Shown: piece by piece, positions 51,336 to 62,424 of the stretch
How the letters are laid out: each line of letters begins with the position of its first letter
How positions within the stretch are numbered: the stretch's first letter is position 1
Assembly (NCBI GenBank): GCA_030562195.1
Contig: CM060199.1
Location: 35,856,338-35,920,337, forward strand
Source: Nipponacmea schrenckii
Taxonomy: Eukaryota; Mollusca; Gastropoda; Lottiidae
DNA: 64,000 nucleotides
Reading direction: 5' to 3'
Made by a program: the position numbers and the translations under genes
Notes under the pieces: generated by a model
Seen by the model: only the letters and a program-made list of their open reading frames with translations
Database searches by the model: none
What the model was told of the DNA's origin: nothing

Positions 51336-54300
51336 CCGTCTTAAAGAACTCCCGGGATCTTTTCATGCTCCAGCTAATAAGGATTAGCACTAACACATGT
51401 CCGCTGTTTGACGACTGTCTTTTTTCAGTTAACGACCTTTATGAACTTCTTCACCAGAACAAGAATATAGCGTTAGATCTACATCAACGCAAATTTCAGT
51501 GACGTAATAGACATTTTTAAACAGCATGGTGGTCAAAGAGAGTGTTATCAAGGTATAGCAGGAATTTCTGTAACTGTATGTCTGTAAGATATGGAACTGA
51601 AGCGGAACATGTGAACTGTGTGTAGATGTTTATATATCTTTATATGATAGTTTATTATCATTAATGTCTATCTAATCACATGCTACAATATCATTCACCG
51701 TAAAACACATGCAGTTTCCAGAATAACATCTTGGCTTTTATAAAAATAATCTGAATCTAGTAGTTGTGCTCAAATTATTATTTATGTAATAACAGTTTTC
51801 TTTGAAATTTACTGAAATTCTAGTGGGAAAGTTGCCAGTCCACAGGTTCCTGAAAATTGTTTATTTGCTGCGCATGTACATGTACATACATATTTTTCTT
51901 CAAAGTCCTTAATGGTTAAAGCACAATGAAATAAAATTCATATTTTGGCTCCAAACCAAGTTAAAATACATTTTGACATTGTTCCCAGCTCATCAGCTAT
52001 ATAAATGCATTTAACCAATCTAGATAACAGGGATTTGTGAATTGGAATAACTAGACTCTCTGAACTAAGTTCATTCTGATGAACAGCGTTGCAAGAGTCT
52101 TCCCTATCCAGCAAGCTCAATTTAGGATGCCATGATTGTTGCATCAAAATGATGGTTGCAAACTATATATAAATAAACAAGATAGATTTATGAGGCCCTA
52201 TAGGGTTCAATCTTCAGATCAGATAAGTTGATATTCCCTAATTAATTGTTAATTATAATTAATTAGTATATATTAGAAGTTAATAATGAGCCTTCCCCCG
52301 CCGCACTACTTTCTTTTTCTTTACACAGGTGCTATCATAATAAATATTAAGGCGATCTGACAGTAAAGTTACTTAATAACTTGAACCAACTTTAAATACA
52401 CATCAAAACCAAAATAAAGACATTAGGATAACAGAATCACTGGAGAATAATCTCCAAAAAAGGACCTAAATGAGTTTAATAAAGCGAAAGCATCATAAAT
52501 AACACTATTCAACCATTTAACATCACACTTTAAAACATCACTGTAACTAGTTTAAATTTAACTCATACTTTCAACCACCTTTACATCTACATCCGTTGAT
52601 GTTAAACACAGGCAATCGTAAACATATGAGAAATATTTGTTGTTCGAGAACTAGTTTAAAAATTGTGAAAAGATCGTAAAATCTGTATTTCTTTGCAAAC
52701 TATATGACGCATGCTTTTCATTTTAAAACATATTCTATAACTCAGGTCTTGTTCTTGCATTATTTTCGAAGTTTTGTACCATTAAACCGCTACTGAAAAA
52801 TCGAATAGTATATTTCTTGTACAAGTATAAGATAAGTTTATTTATATTGTAGCAAAAAGTGAAATTGAATAGATTGTCAAAAGTAAAAATAGTTATAATA
52901 GATTTATTGCCATATATGAACGTTTATTCTGGTGATGTAGTTAAAACAACTTTTTAATGTTTTGATTGAGGTCAATAAAACTATGTTTGTTCAGGAATTG
53001 ATTTAAAAATACTTTTCTCTGACACTTTATTTTAAAGAGGTCAACAAGAGTACATTTTCCTACACTAACAATGTTGACCTCGGACACACTTCTAATGGAC
53101 ACACTTGGTCCGGAAACAAGGCGACAATATCGTTTCTGACAATAGGTTGAGGGTCGACCGTCTGTTTCACACCTCTAATAGAGATGTGGTATCGCTGACT
53201 CATATTTATAGACTTTAATTGATGGAACCTGGTGAAATTTGTCAGATTTCCATAGGATGTGCTTAAATATTTCAATATACATTTTTTTTTTGCAAAGTTA
53301 AGTAGACACTACTGTATTTTACAACCTTGTTCTATACAGTCTACACAGTCATCCTCATTTTGAACATACCATGTACACGCTTAAATTAAATCAAAACACC
53401 CTTGTGATTTCTTTTTCATACGTTATAATATGGAAAATATGTAAATGTATTAAATTGAAGTCCTTTTAAACATATTTGAACAATAAAGTTAGTAAGAAGT
53501 TTGTTCCTTATTGAACCGAAGTTAGTTGATACAACATGTCTCAACTGAATCACCCCAAACCATACGGTCACCATATGGTACCCCTTTCTTTCACTGTCAT
53601 ATATATAGCCTTCTAGTGTGGCCTGTACCCCGAGGGTATTCTCCATTTTATATGGGGCTCCGACTGGGTGGAATTGTTATGATTGAATTATAGAAAAATA
53701 AATTAGTATCAAATTGGCTGGTATAACTAGAATTTTATCGTAATAAATGTATCATGAGTTATGTATTGTATTAAAATGAGTAAGATGCCACGAATGTCAT
53801 TATAACAGGAAGTTAACAGTTGTAGGAATTGGTTAAACGGTGCCAATGTTATACGGTAAAGAAATTGCTTCCGTCTTTGTTCTTATTGTTCTGATTTTCT
53901 ACAAAATAAAATCATATTTATCACGTTATTAAAATAAAACATGACATCAAAGCTGAAAAGTAAGGTTAATATCAGTAAATACAGTAATATCAGTTACTAC
54001 AGTCGCATAGGCATTTGATGTTGGAAGTACATATACCTGAAACTATGAAATCCTAAAATTAAGAATTCTACAAGAACTATAAACCTATATAATAAACACC
54101 AATCAACCAGAAAATAACTGACCAATAAATTTTTAACCTTGCTTGTGGTAGTTCTAAATTAAAGACGCACTGAGTCAAGAGTAACAATTTTGTATCAGTG
54201 TTGACCTATCTGGCGTTATAACATTTATTTTTGTTAGGAATGAAATAAATATCGAGCCTACCTATATTGTCAAACCGTTTTTATGATGACTAGAACCTTT

Positions 54301-55204
54301 ACGCGATTGTTGAAAACTATGAGGCAGTCAAGTCCACATCGTATATTCGCTTTTGATTGTTTATTTGGAGGAATAACTCGCACTTCTTGTCCCAATTCTG
54401 CACCGTACCGACCTGAAGTTTTTTGCGAAAATGGAAAAGGGTGCTCCCGAAACTGGTATTTAACACTGTAATAAGTGATTGATTATGAAGCGTGAAACGA
54501 TTCTCAATCTGCGACCGTGAGATCTGATGAGCTCTACAGTCTTATTAGTAATAAAAGTTATTTGAAAAACTTCAAGCTTCATAGACTAGTGGTCATTTCT
54601 GACTGACCAATATTTACTTATGACTTGTTGTCAGATATATAGTTATATTCACACTGTAGCGTTTTAGTGTGTGGGAGATTTGCGATGGGAACGGTTCTAG
54701 ACCAACCCTCATCCTGAAAACAACTAAACTACTAAAGTTGGAATTAAATATCAACCACTAAACCGGAAGTTATCGTTTGTGAGAAAGTGATTATTACCAA
54801 TGTTATGGTAACTGAATAATTGTTTTTATATAAATCTGACCGAAATGAATGAATAATAAGTACCTCAACGTCACGAAATTTAATTTCTATTTTCCCTTAA
54901 TGGGTGTAAATAATACGAGTCAATAATGTCGATCACTCAAGTATAAACCTATGAATTAATATAAGCTATGATTTAAAATATCAGATAATGTATCTCAAAT
55001 GCCTAAAACAAATTATGGATTTTAATTTAGCAATTGTGACTACGATATACAGACATAACTTTATGGAACAACAATCATGAGGCCATTTACATGCTCTGTA
55101 AACGACAAGTAAGAATAAGTTAGAAAAGATGGTTTAGTTCTTATTGCCAGTTTCAGGATTCTTATAGGACTTCAGAAAATTACGTAACGAATTTAAGGTC
55201 CAAA

Positions 55205-55334
55205 CAATTCTCAGAACCGTTCCGAGACCAGAATTGGAACGGTTCTCGGAACTTTCGACATTTTACATTACACAAAATTCATCGGTACCGTTCTGAGAAC
55301 GGTTCCGAGAACAGAATATTTTTGTAATGTAAAA
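55205..55334. repeat. Foldback element built on GGTTCTGAGAACGG-type palindromes
   Basis: Outer arms TTTTACATTACACAAAATTC (55261-55280) and GAATATTTTTGTAATGTAAAA (55314-55334, here 21 bases with a one-base bulge) are near reverse complements. The centre is the palindrome CCGTTCTGAGAACGG. Related blocks GAACCGTTCCGAGA and GGAACGGTTCTCGGAAC lie just outside at 55214-55251. The single strand would form a long hairpin. It may be a foldback transposon remnant or a dyad-rich regulatory site. Confidence 0.6.
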
Positions 55335-57939
55335 GGGGTTTTTGAAAAGTCATGATTAGCAGAAAATTGATAGGGTCATTAAATAAGATGTAATTAGTAG
55401 AGAAGTTTAACTACAAGTTAACATATCAAGCGATAAATTCCGGCATGCTTCATTAGTAAACTTCTCTTTCTTACTTCTCATATCACTCAAAGACATTCTA
55501 TCAACTTGCGGGATAATTTATGTATAAATCTATCATTTAGAACGAATACACTAAAAATACCAGGAATATTTCCTTAAATCAGATCTTTCTTTGATCAACT
55601 ATTTAGTATCCACTCATCATATACCGATCTGAATACCGATTAATGTTTCTGAGAGATGTTTGTCAGTAAATATCAGGAACCCTTCCTTCTGTGTCATTTC
55701 TATATACCCCAGAAATGGTAAAATTACTTATTACATATATATTTAGCCCATTTATCCGCCATACGTCATACGTCATACTTTTATGTTAAAAAATGATCAA
55801 TTCGACGATATTAAAACACAAAATAAATCGATGAGAATAGTTCGAATTGTTGGTATTCGACAAAAATATCAAAACCCTGTTGAGTTACAAATATCAGCAA
55901 CTCTGTACCTTATAATTGATTTAAACAATATTTATGTGATCGTTATATATTGGACTGTTTGTCAATTGTCAACATAAATTGTTATCCAGTTCTGAAAAAT
56001 CAGACGTATGGTTCTTGCCTTAAGTGATAAGTGAGTTTTCAAAAAAATGGACAACTTCCACTCATTAGCCAAATTTAAGCTATTTTAATCACGAAATTCA
56101 TTCTTCTGTTACGTATATTATGTAACTTAAAGCCTGGCAAATACAGAAATTGAATATTATGACTGTGAACATTTTGAACTAGTCAAAAATGAAAGTAGAC
56201 CACTACATCTCAAGAGCATCCACTTAACAGTCACCTCACACAAACCACTATTTTTAGAATTATCATTCCGCTTATCCCAACTCCGATTATTTCACAAAAT
56301 CAGAAAGTGCAATTTCAGACACAAAATTTCAAATCGATACCAAAAAAAAGTAAACAACAGGCATACAAAAACTCCAATTATTATCATCAAATCATTAGCA
56401 TAAATAGCTTTTGATGGACCTAGCTATATATTTTATTGTTTAAACACAGTACATTGCTGAGAGTTATCCTCATGGCCTATACAATAAGTTTGTAAGATTC
56501 CCATGAAATAACAACTGAAGTTACCATTCTATTATCATTCTAAATATCACTAAGTCTAATTAAGAAATAAATTCAAGAATTTGAGAATCAAATATCTAAC
56601 CTTTCTGATCTGCAAGTTGAGTTCATGGATCAGTTGTCATAAGGGAAAATTTACGTAAACAATGAAATGAAATTCAAGAATAAATTTGTAATAATTTTAT
56701 CATTAAGATTCAATTTAAAGATATTGGTATTTCACTGAATTTCCTTTGTTTCCCAAGACTTGTTTTGACAAGTGAACATTCCAAGAAAGTCAGACAAACC
56801 GCTCGACGGAATTCCGCCTTACAGCATTGGGCTATATAAGTCTAAGGATTTTTTTTATCTTTATGAATAGTTTTGATATAGGACACGGCCATGACTATTA
56901 CTCACTTCAGATCTATATCGGGAAATGAAAAAAAATCACGGTTTACATTTTGAGTCCAATTAAATTTCAGAGTGTATAAATACTCATCCTGCGTAACGTT
57001 ATTTATCCATTTGAGATCTAATATGAAGATTTCACACAAAGCAATACTGAGCAATGTCAGTTATTTTTTATGTAGATCTTAATGATTTTAATATGATATG
57101 AATTTATTGTTCTGTTCTAAATTTAAATAAATTAGCACTGCAATAAATGTGTTACACTGGAACAACTAGTAGAATAATTTTACAATGACAGTAAATAGAG
57201 CACAGCAAACACCAAACGTAATTCGATCAAAATAAACAAATACGTAAATTACATGAAACAGCAGACGTGTGTCTTTGATACAGAAGGGGAAATGAGGCTA
57301 ATTTAACTATAACGTGCTAATCAAAACCTCACAAATTACCGAAAGGTGTCGCTGTAGCTTATTTTCACGTGTGCATTGTTTATACACGTGCAGAGTAGGC
57401 GTGGTCGGAACTCGATACAATTTAAGATGTCTATCACTAGTAATGTAAATCAAAGAAAGAATTGATGAAAGTGTTGAAATATACAATAGAATGACCGCCA
57501 CTATTGTTTGTGAGTCTGCAGATTAACTCCTTTGATGATCTCGTGACTTCTCGTATCAGATAACGAGAACAATCACCAAGGTGAAATGATATGTCTGTCA
57601 GTTGAATGTCTTTATCGTACAGAAAAACTATTAGATGCATTCACACTACTGATTTCTTGGTAGTCGATAGATCCCCAGAAGTACACCAAAATCATTCATA
57701 AGATAGACCCGATTTGGCCCCACATTTTAATGGTGTAATGAATTTAAGGTATATATGAATACAAACGGTCAAAGGGACATTACTCTTCCAAATAAATTTT
57801 TGTGGTTCTATTAAGTTTTCAATCACGTCCAACTTTGAATATACAACTGCACTCAATGTTGCAAATAATACCCTTTTATCAAATCATTCTAAATTTTTTG
57901 GGACTTAAATATACCGGTGGCTGATCTACAGTGAATTCA

Positions 57940-58055
57940 ATGACGTCATGAAGAGAAAACTTTTGGCTCTCGAGATTGTCTCGTGGGTTCAGAACGATAA
58001 GCTTCACTTATCAAACGTGATATTCGAGACTACAAACAGCTGGTTTATTAGTCTC
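57940..58055. promoter_or_regulatory. Cluster of short perfect dyads with CRE palindrome
   Basis: Within 116 bp lie ATGACGTCAT (57940-57949, a full CRE palindrome), CGAGATTGTCTCG (57971-57983), GATAAGCTTCACTTATC (57996-58012, facing GATA motifs), and GAGACTA (58026-58032) paired with TAGTCTC (58049-58055) around an E-box CAGCTG. All the dyad arms are perfect. The open frame that overlaps this area (57948-58202) shows no protein features. Confidence 0.4.
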
Positions 58056-59570
58056 ACACCTGTCATAAACTTTTTGATCTTTAATTCCTCAAAACTTAAA
58101 TTAAGTTTTCAGCTGTACCGACAAATGCTAGGACCAACCGCAAACGAAAAAAAGAAAAATCCTGCAGAAAAACAACTCGCACATAAAAAACAAGTTTGCT
58201 GATATTTCGTTTCAGAATACAGTACACAAGTGTAATTTTGTCTTCTCGTCTTATCTCGTCTTTCAACGCCGGTAGCACTTGGATGTTGTAGAATACACCA
58301 AGTGTTTTTAATTTGTGTTGAAAGTTAGTAAAATAAGCTGTTATATAAACATATGCTTAGGAGTTTTAAAAATAAATTATGCAAAAAACTAGACAAATGT
58401 TGAACTGACAGTGCCACTGAGTACAATTTTACACACAAGATGGTTGTGTTAACCAAATCTTAAAATCTGTAACATGACAATTAGATATCTATTCAATTTA
58501 AGTAAATATTGATGTTATATTGATTGACTTCCCTACCGCAATGTAACTACGTTATTTTTATGAAGTCGTACCTACGCCTTACCGTAACCTTAGTAGTAAT
58601 TAAGGATTTTTTACACCTTCCCTTGATCTTCTACGCATTCGTTTATTTTTTTTTAAAGATACAGATTAACCGCTCTTATCCGGTTGCTAATAATCCGGAA
58701 GCCTGGACTTCCGCACACTTGTTACTGGGGTATTTACTATGTAAATTACTCATTACTCCGGTTCTGCACGAATGTGATTGGGAACTATCAAATTCAAGCA
58801 AGAGATTTTATTGAAACAGTGATGATATTTTTTTTAAATGTTGACGCCGAAATATATTTCAAATGATTGAAGTCAGAAAAGGTGTAATAACGCAGGTTCA
58901 GAATGCCCTTTTATTATCAAAAATCTGAAGATCTGTATTGATCAACTGGACGGGAGATTGCTCATCACGAATTCGAGAGTTACACCACATTTCAATTGTA
59001 TCTTATTATGTTTATATGTGCATGTATTTAAGCATTATCGGTATTCAACGATAACAAGGTTGTGAATCCGGAAATTGCGTCATTTGAAAGGATGGTACAT
59101 ATTGATTATGCCACGAGATATGTTTAAAGGGAAATGATAAAGCTATGTTGTAGGCCTATATTCCTTGAATAACATGAAAAAGTATTTTAGTTCAATGGGA
59201 AATAACTCCAAACTGTCATCTCTTCAAATTGCTGGAGCATCAGATTGTCTCAGAATTCAACATTCTCGACTTAAATGTTTCTCATCATAGAGGTAAATTG
59301 CAGTTGATCGTAGCGGTTGTTCTGGTAATCTGGTGTTCGAAGTAGTATGTTTTATCTCAGAAGCATTACCTATATTATGACTTCATCAGTGATGTCTTGT
59401 CTTGAAAGTGACGAAAGTCACAGCCCATCCTATAAATCATTGATCTACCGTACCCCAAATATGTGGTTCTATAAGTGGTTATCCCGATGTAATTGACAAC
59501 CATGGCGTCATCAATTATAATCAATTAAAAATGTGAATAATTAGATAAACATTAAGACAGGTAATCTATA

Positions 59571-59670
59571 GTATATAAATAGATTAGACAGGTTTGATTA
59601 GATTATTGTTGACTTTTAAGATAATCTGCATGCACCTACCTAACCCAGTAAAACATCATAGTATATAAAT
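59571..59670 (+). promoter_or_regulatory. Two TATA boxes ahead of Kunitz gene 1
   Basis: The 10-mer GTATATAAAT occurs at 59571-59580 and again at 59661-59670, exactly 90 bp apart. The downstream one is followed about 30 nt later by an initiator-like TCAGTACC (59692 on). That would give a ~140-nt leader before the start codon at 59831. Confidence 0.55.
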
Positions 59671-59830
59671 ACACACAAGAGTCAGTTCTAATCAGTACCT
59701 CTCGAAACTCGTTTTTCGATAATATATTTCCTAGTTCTTCGTCAGTAAGGTTTCCTGGTAAAGGGCTGTTGAACATAATATCTTTTAAATTTATCACCTA
59801 AGGATCTACCAGGAGTATATTACTTTTACC

Positions 59831-61563
59831 ATGGATATTCAGTATATTGCCTTTCTGTGTCTAATCGTAAGTATACTATTTGATTGTAGGCTACGGTGTA
59901 GATGGAACCACACACCAGAATTTAACGAAATTTGAAGCATCAGGCTTTCAAGAATTCGAAATGTATAGGAATAGATAAATAGAAACGTAATAAAAGAAAT
60001 TTAAGTTTCTGAACATTTTGAAGCCTTGTATTTGACGAATGAAATGATTGGAGTAATACTATATCCTTACTAATCTTCTGCACCTAATAGGTGTCGAGGG
60101 ATCTTTAACGTGCACAGCCTGCATAGCATACATCCGAACGATTAGATCCTTTTCCATGTCAGTCCCTCCGACCTGCATCTTGCCCCTCCGACCTGTATCA
60201 CTGACAGGTGGAAACCGGGTTGAAAAATCCGAAAGTTCATCTTGAACTTTGTGGGGATTGAATCCCGGACCCTCAGCGAGCAAGCGTCTAACTCACTGAG
60301 CAACCGCGGCTTCTCGTGGGGTTAAAAGAGTCTTAGACATGCTCTAAATGGGTTCAGAAGAACAATAACAGTGGTTTTAATTTTCAAAAGAAGTATTCTA
60401 TATATTAGTTTTGGAACATGGGCTAACTTGAAATACTAAACGTTATCTGTAGTTATGATTGATTATACTAATTCAATTACACCAGCATGTTGACAAACAC
60501 TTTATCATTAAAAGTCAATAGTTATTGACACATTAAAATCGCTTGAATAGAATCAATTCAAGTCACGATAAAAACTCAGAAACTGTGATGACTCGGATAT
60601 ATTATAGGGCATAGTCCTCTGGGTATGTTTCAGAATTCTTAATTTATCATTTAATTTGTATTTATATCATAGGCTAAAACAGCTGATTTGATGCTGAAGC
60701 ACCTTGCATTAGCCTATCTAATTGCTAACCAATTTACACCTCTGGTATAATAGATGATTAACCAACGACCTTTTTTGATTTCAGGTAACTGTCAGTTCGC
60801 TTTCATTTAAAGATCTCAAAACTTGTGAGGTATGTATTAGAGTTTTCTCCCGTTGAGTGATATTCTATGAAATTACTGAGATCAAATTTTGAATTCATCC
60901 TTTACGTATTACATGTACATTGTCAGTTTAAATTATTTTGCCGATTTCCGTAAGCATGCTGGTTCTCATTCGTTTCTCTTTCATTTATATGTTCATCTCC
61001 TAGTGGAAACCGGTGGCCAGTTTTGAAATGATCGAGAAGATCTTTATTTTATTCTAATTATTATATCTAACTTTACTTTTCTTCTGAAGTGTCCAGTTGG
61101 TGAAGAATGTTATGAAACTACAACATTAGAAACTCCAAAAATAATTTGTAGTAAGTTGAGAATTGAACATTATATTACTTCAGTAAAATATGACAGAATA
61201 ATAATTTTCGATTTTTGTTGGATCTTGAATATATACTCGCCTCATACTGAAGATATTAATATTCATTAACAAATAAAAAGAAAAGCTGTGTGAACTAGCC
61301 GCTTTTAATGTCTCATTCTACAGAAATGGGTCAAACATTTTCACGGGACATCTTATTCTCAATTATCTCTTGCAGTTCCAGCACAGTGTTTAGAAGATAT
61401 GGTAAAGGGTCCATGTCGAGCACGTCATACCCGGTGGTTTTATAATGTAACTGCAGAAGAATGTCAGAGTTTCTTGTATGGTGGTTGTCGTGGAAACGAA
61501 AATCGGTTTCGTACAAAAGAAGATTGCGAAGATATATGTATTACGAACTTCATAACGCAATGA
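59831..61563 (+). CDS. Secreted single-Kunitz-domain protein
   Basis: Four coding exons: 59831-59866, 60785-60829, 61090-61150, 61376-61563, giving 330 nt or 109 aa. A signal peptide (MDIQYIAFLCLIVTVSSLS) is split by the first intron. A small cysteine module follows (CECPVGEEC ... IIC). The Kunitz/BPTI domain in the last exon has the six cysteines in canonical spacing (8, 15, 7, 12 and 3 residues between): CLEDMVKGPC, YGGCRGNENRF and CEDIC. The P1 residue after the second Kunitz cysteine is Arg, which in this family predicts inhibition of trypsin-like proteases. The start is the only ATG giving a signal peptide. The protein is extracellular by inference. In molluscs such proteins occur in mucus, haemolymph and shell matrix. 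It is convergent with the Kunitz gene at 62425. Confidence 0.88.
60059..60310 (-). mobile_element. tRNA-derived SINE in intron 1 of the Kunitz gene
   Basis: Read on the minus strand from 60310, the element opens with a tRNA-like head: GCCGCGGTTGCTCAGTGAG (box A-like) and GGTCCGGGATTCAATCCCC (box B-like). A ~190-bp body follows with two TGCAGGTCGGAGGG-like phrases and the phrase GCACGTTAAAGATCCCTCGA, and it ends near AGATTAGTAAGGATATAG. It is far more GC-rich than its surroundings. The open frame through it (60283-60059) is not a gene. Target-site duplications were not obvious. Confidence 0.75.
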
Positions 61564-62424
61564 TTTTGTATATTATTGAATCTGTTTTGTGTTTTGTTTA
61601 TGTTTTTTAATATATACCTTGGTAAACATTTGATTTTGTATCTCCACAAGCAAAGAATAAGAAAATCAAATCAATATTTAACGGAAGTCGAAAATCGTAA
61701 ATTCAAAACCTTAATAAAAAATATTAAACGAAAACTAAGACAGCAAACTTATAAATGTATAATACATGTAGTTTTTTCTTGAACATACTACTGCACTTGT
61801 CTTAAATACATGGAGCTTTTTACAGCTGTTGTCGCGTCATTATAATGTTAATGTATATAATTTTATATAAAGTAAACATTTTATTCCACACACAAAGAAT
61901 AAGAAAGAATAAAACGTATATTTACATAATTACACAACAAATACTGATTTACATTTGTCTACAACCATTGTAATATTAGGATAGGTTAATGTAAGAGAAA
62001 TTTCCTATCTTTTTTTGAATATTCAAAAAAAGGGTTTTGAATTGTATGCCATCTGGTGATTAAATTGAAATGTTCTACATGTTCGAAAAGCCACGTGACA
62101 TTGAAATGAATCTACGACCAAACTCGTAATACAGCAAATATTTCGTCTTTGTCATCAACACTATGAAACAGATATCTGTTATGATATTTGAAGGGATCGC
62201 AGTTCATTGCAACGGCCCTTGACCCTTAACATTTACCTATTCCTGACTCAGTATTTATCACAAATTAAGAGGTTTGGTATCCATGCCCGCAATCAAAGAC
62301 AGCATGGAATTTATAATCACCAGTAATATAAAATGTGCAGTGAAGGAGTCTCTGATTGATTTCACATTTCCACACATAATAACATAATGCTTTGAGGTAA
62401 ACGTCGTATAACATAATTTTAAAG
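61564..62424. other. Spacer between convergent Kunitz genes
   Basis: About 860 bp holding the 3' ends of both genes. AATAAA at 61713-61718 would serve the plus-strand gene. A reversed signal (TTTATT) near 61880 might serve the minus-strand gene but is distant. Nothing else was seen. Confidence 0.5.
61713..61718 (+). terminator. Polyadenylation signal AATAAA, Kunitz gene 1
   Basis: First canonical AATAAA after the stop codon at 61563, giving a 3' UTR of about 170 nt. Confidence 0.45.

Larger units (their letters stand above)
46968..59830. other. Mox 5' flank and intergenic region, no complete gene seen
   Basis: Nearly 13 kb. The first 2 kb probably hold the Mox leader and promoter: a UTR acceptor at 47024, a GC-richer block at 47400-47540, a leader exon candidate at 48524-48718 and an E2F-like TTTGGCGGG near 48972. 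Beyond about 49.1 kb I find no supportable exon. Elements seen are paired CCGCCATTT motifs (51286-51335), a foldback (55205-55334) and a dyad cluster (57940-58055). The rest is AT-rich with no pattern I can name. Confidence 0.5.

Noticed and set aside
55205..55334. Heat-shock element array
   Set aside because: The GAA and TTC half-sites are separated by three bases, not two, in most copies.
57948..58202. 84-codon plus-strand frame starting MKRKLLALEIVSW
   Set aside because: No family resemblance, no splice context, and a Lys-rich tail typical of AT-rich chance frames. The region is better described by its dyads.
60059..60283. 74-codon minus-strand frame
   Set aside because: It lies entirely within the tRNA-derived SINE.
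60250..60310. Functional tRNA gene
   Set aside because: Box A- and B-like segments are present, but the acceptor and anticodon stems do not pair properly and the sequence continues into a SINE body.
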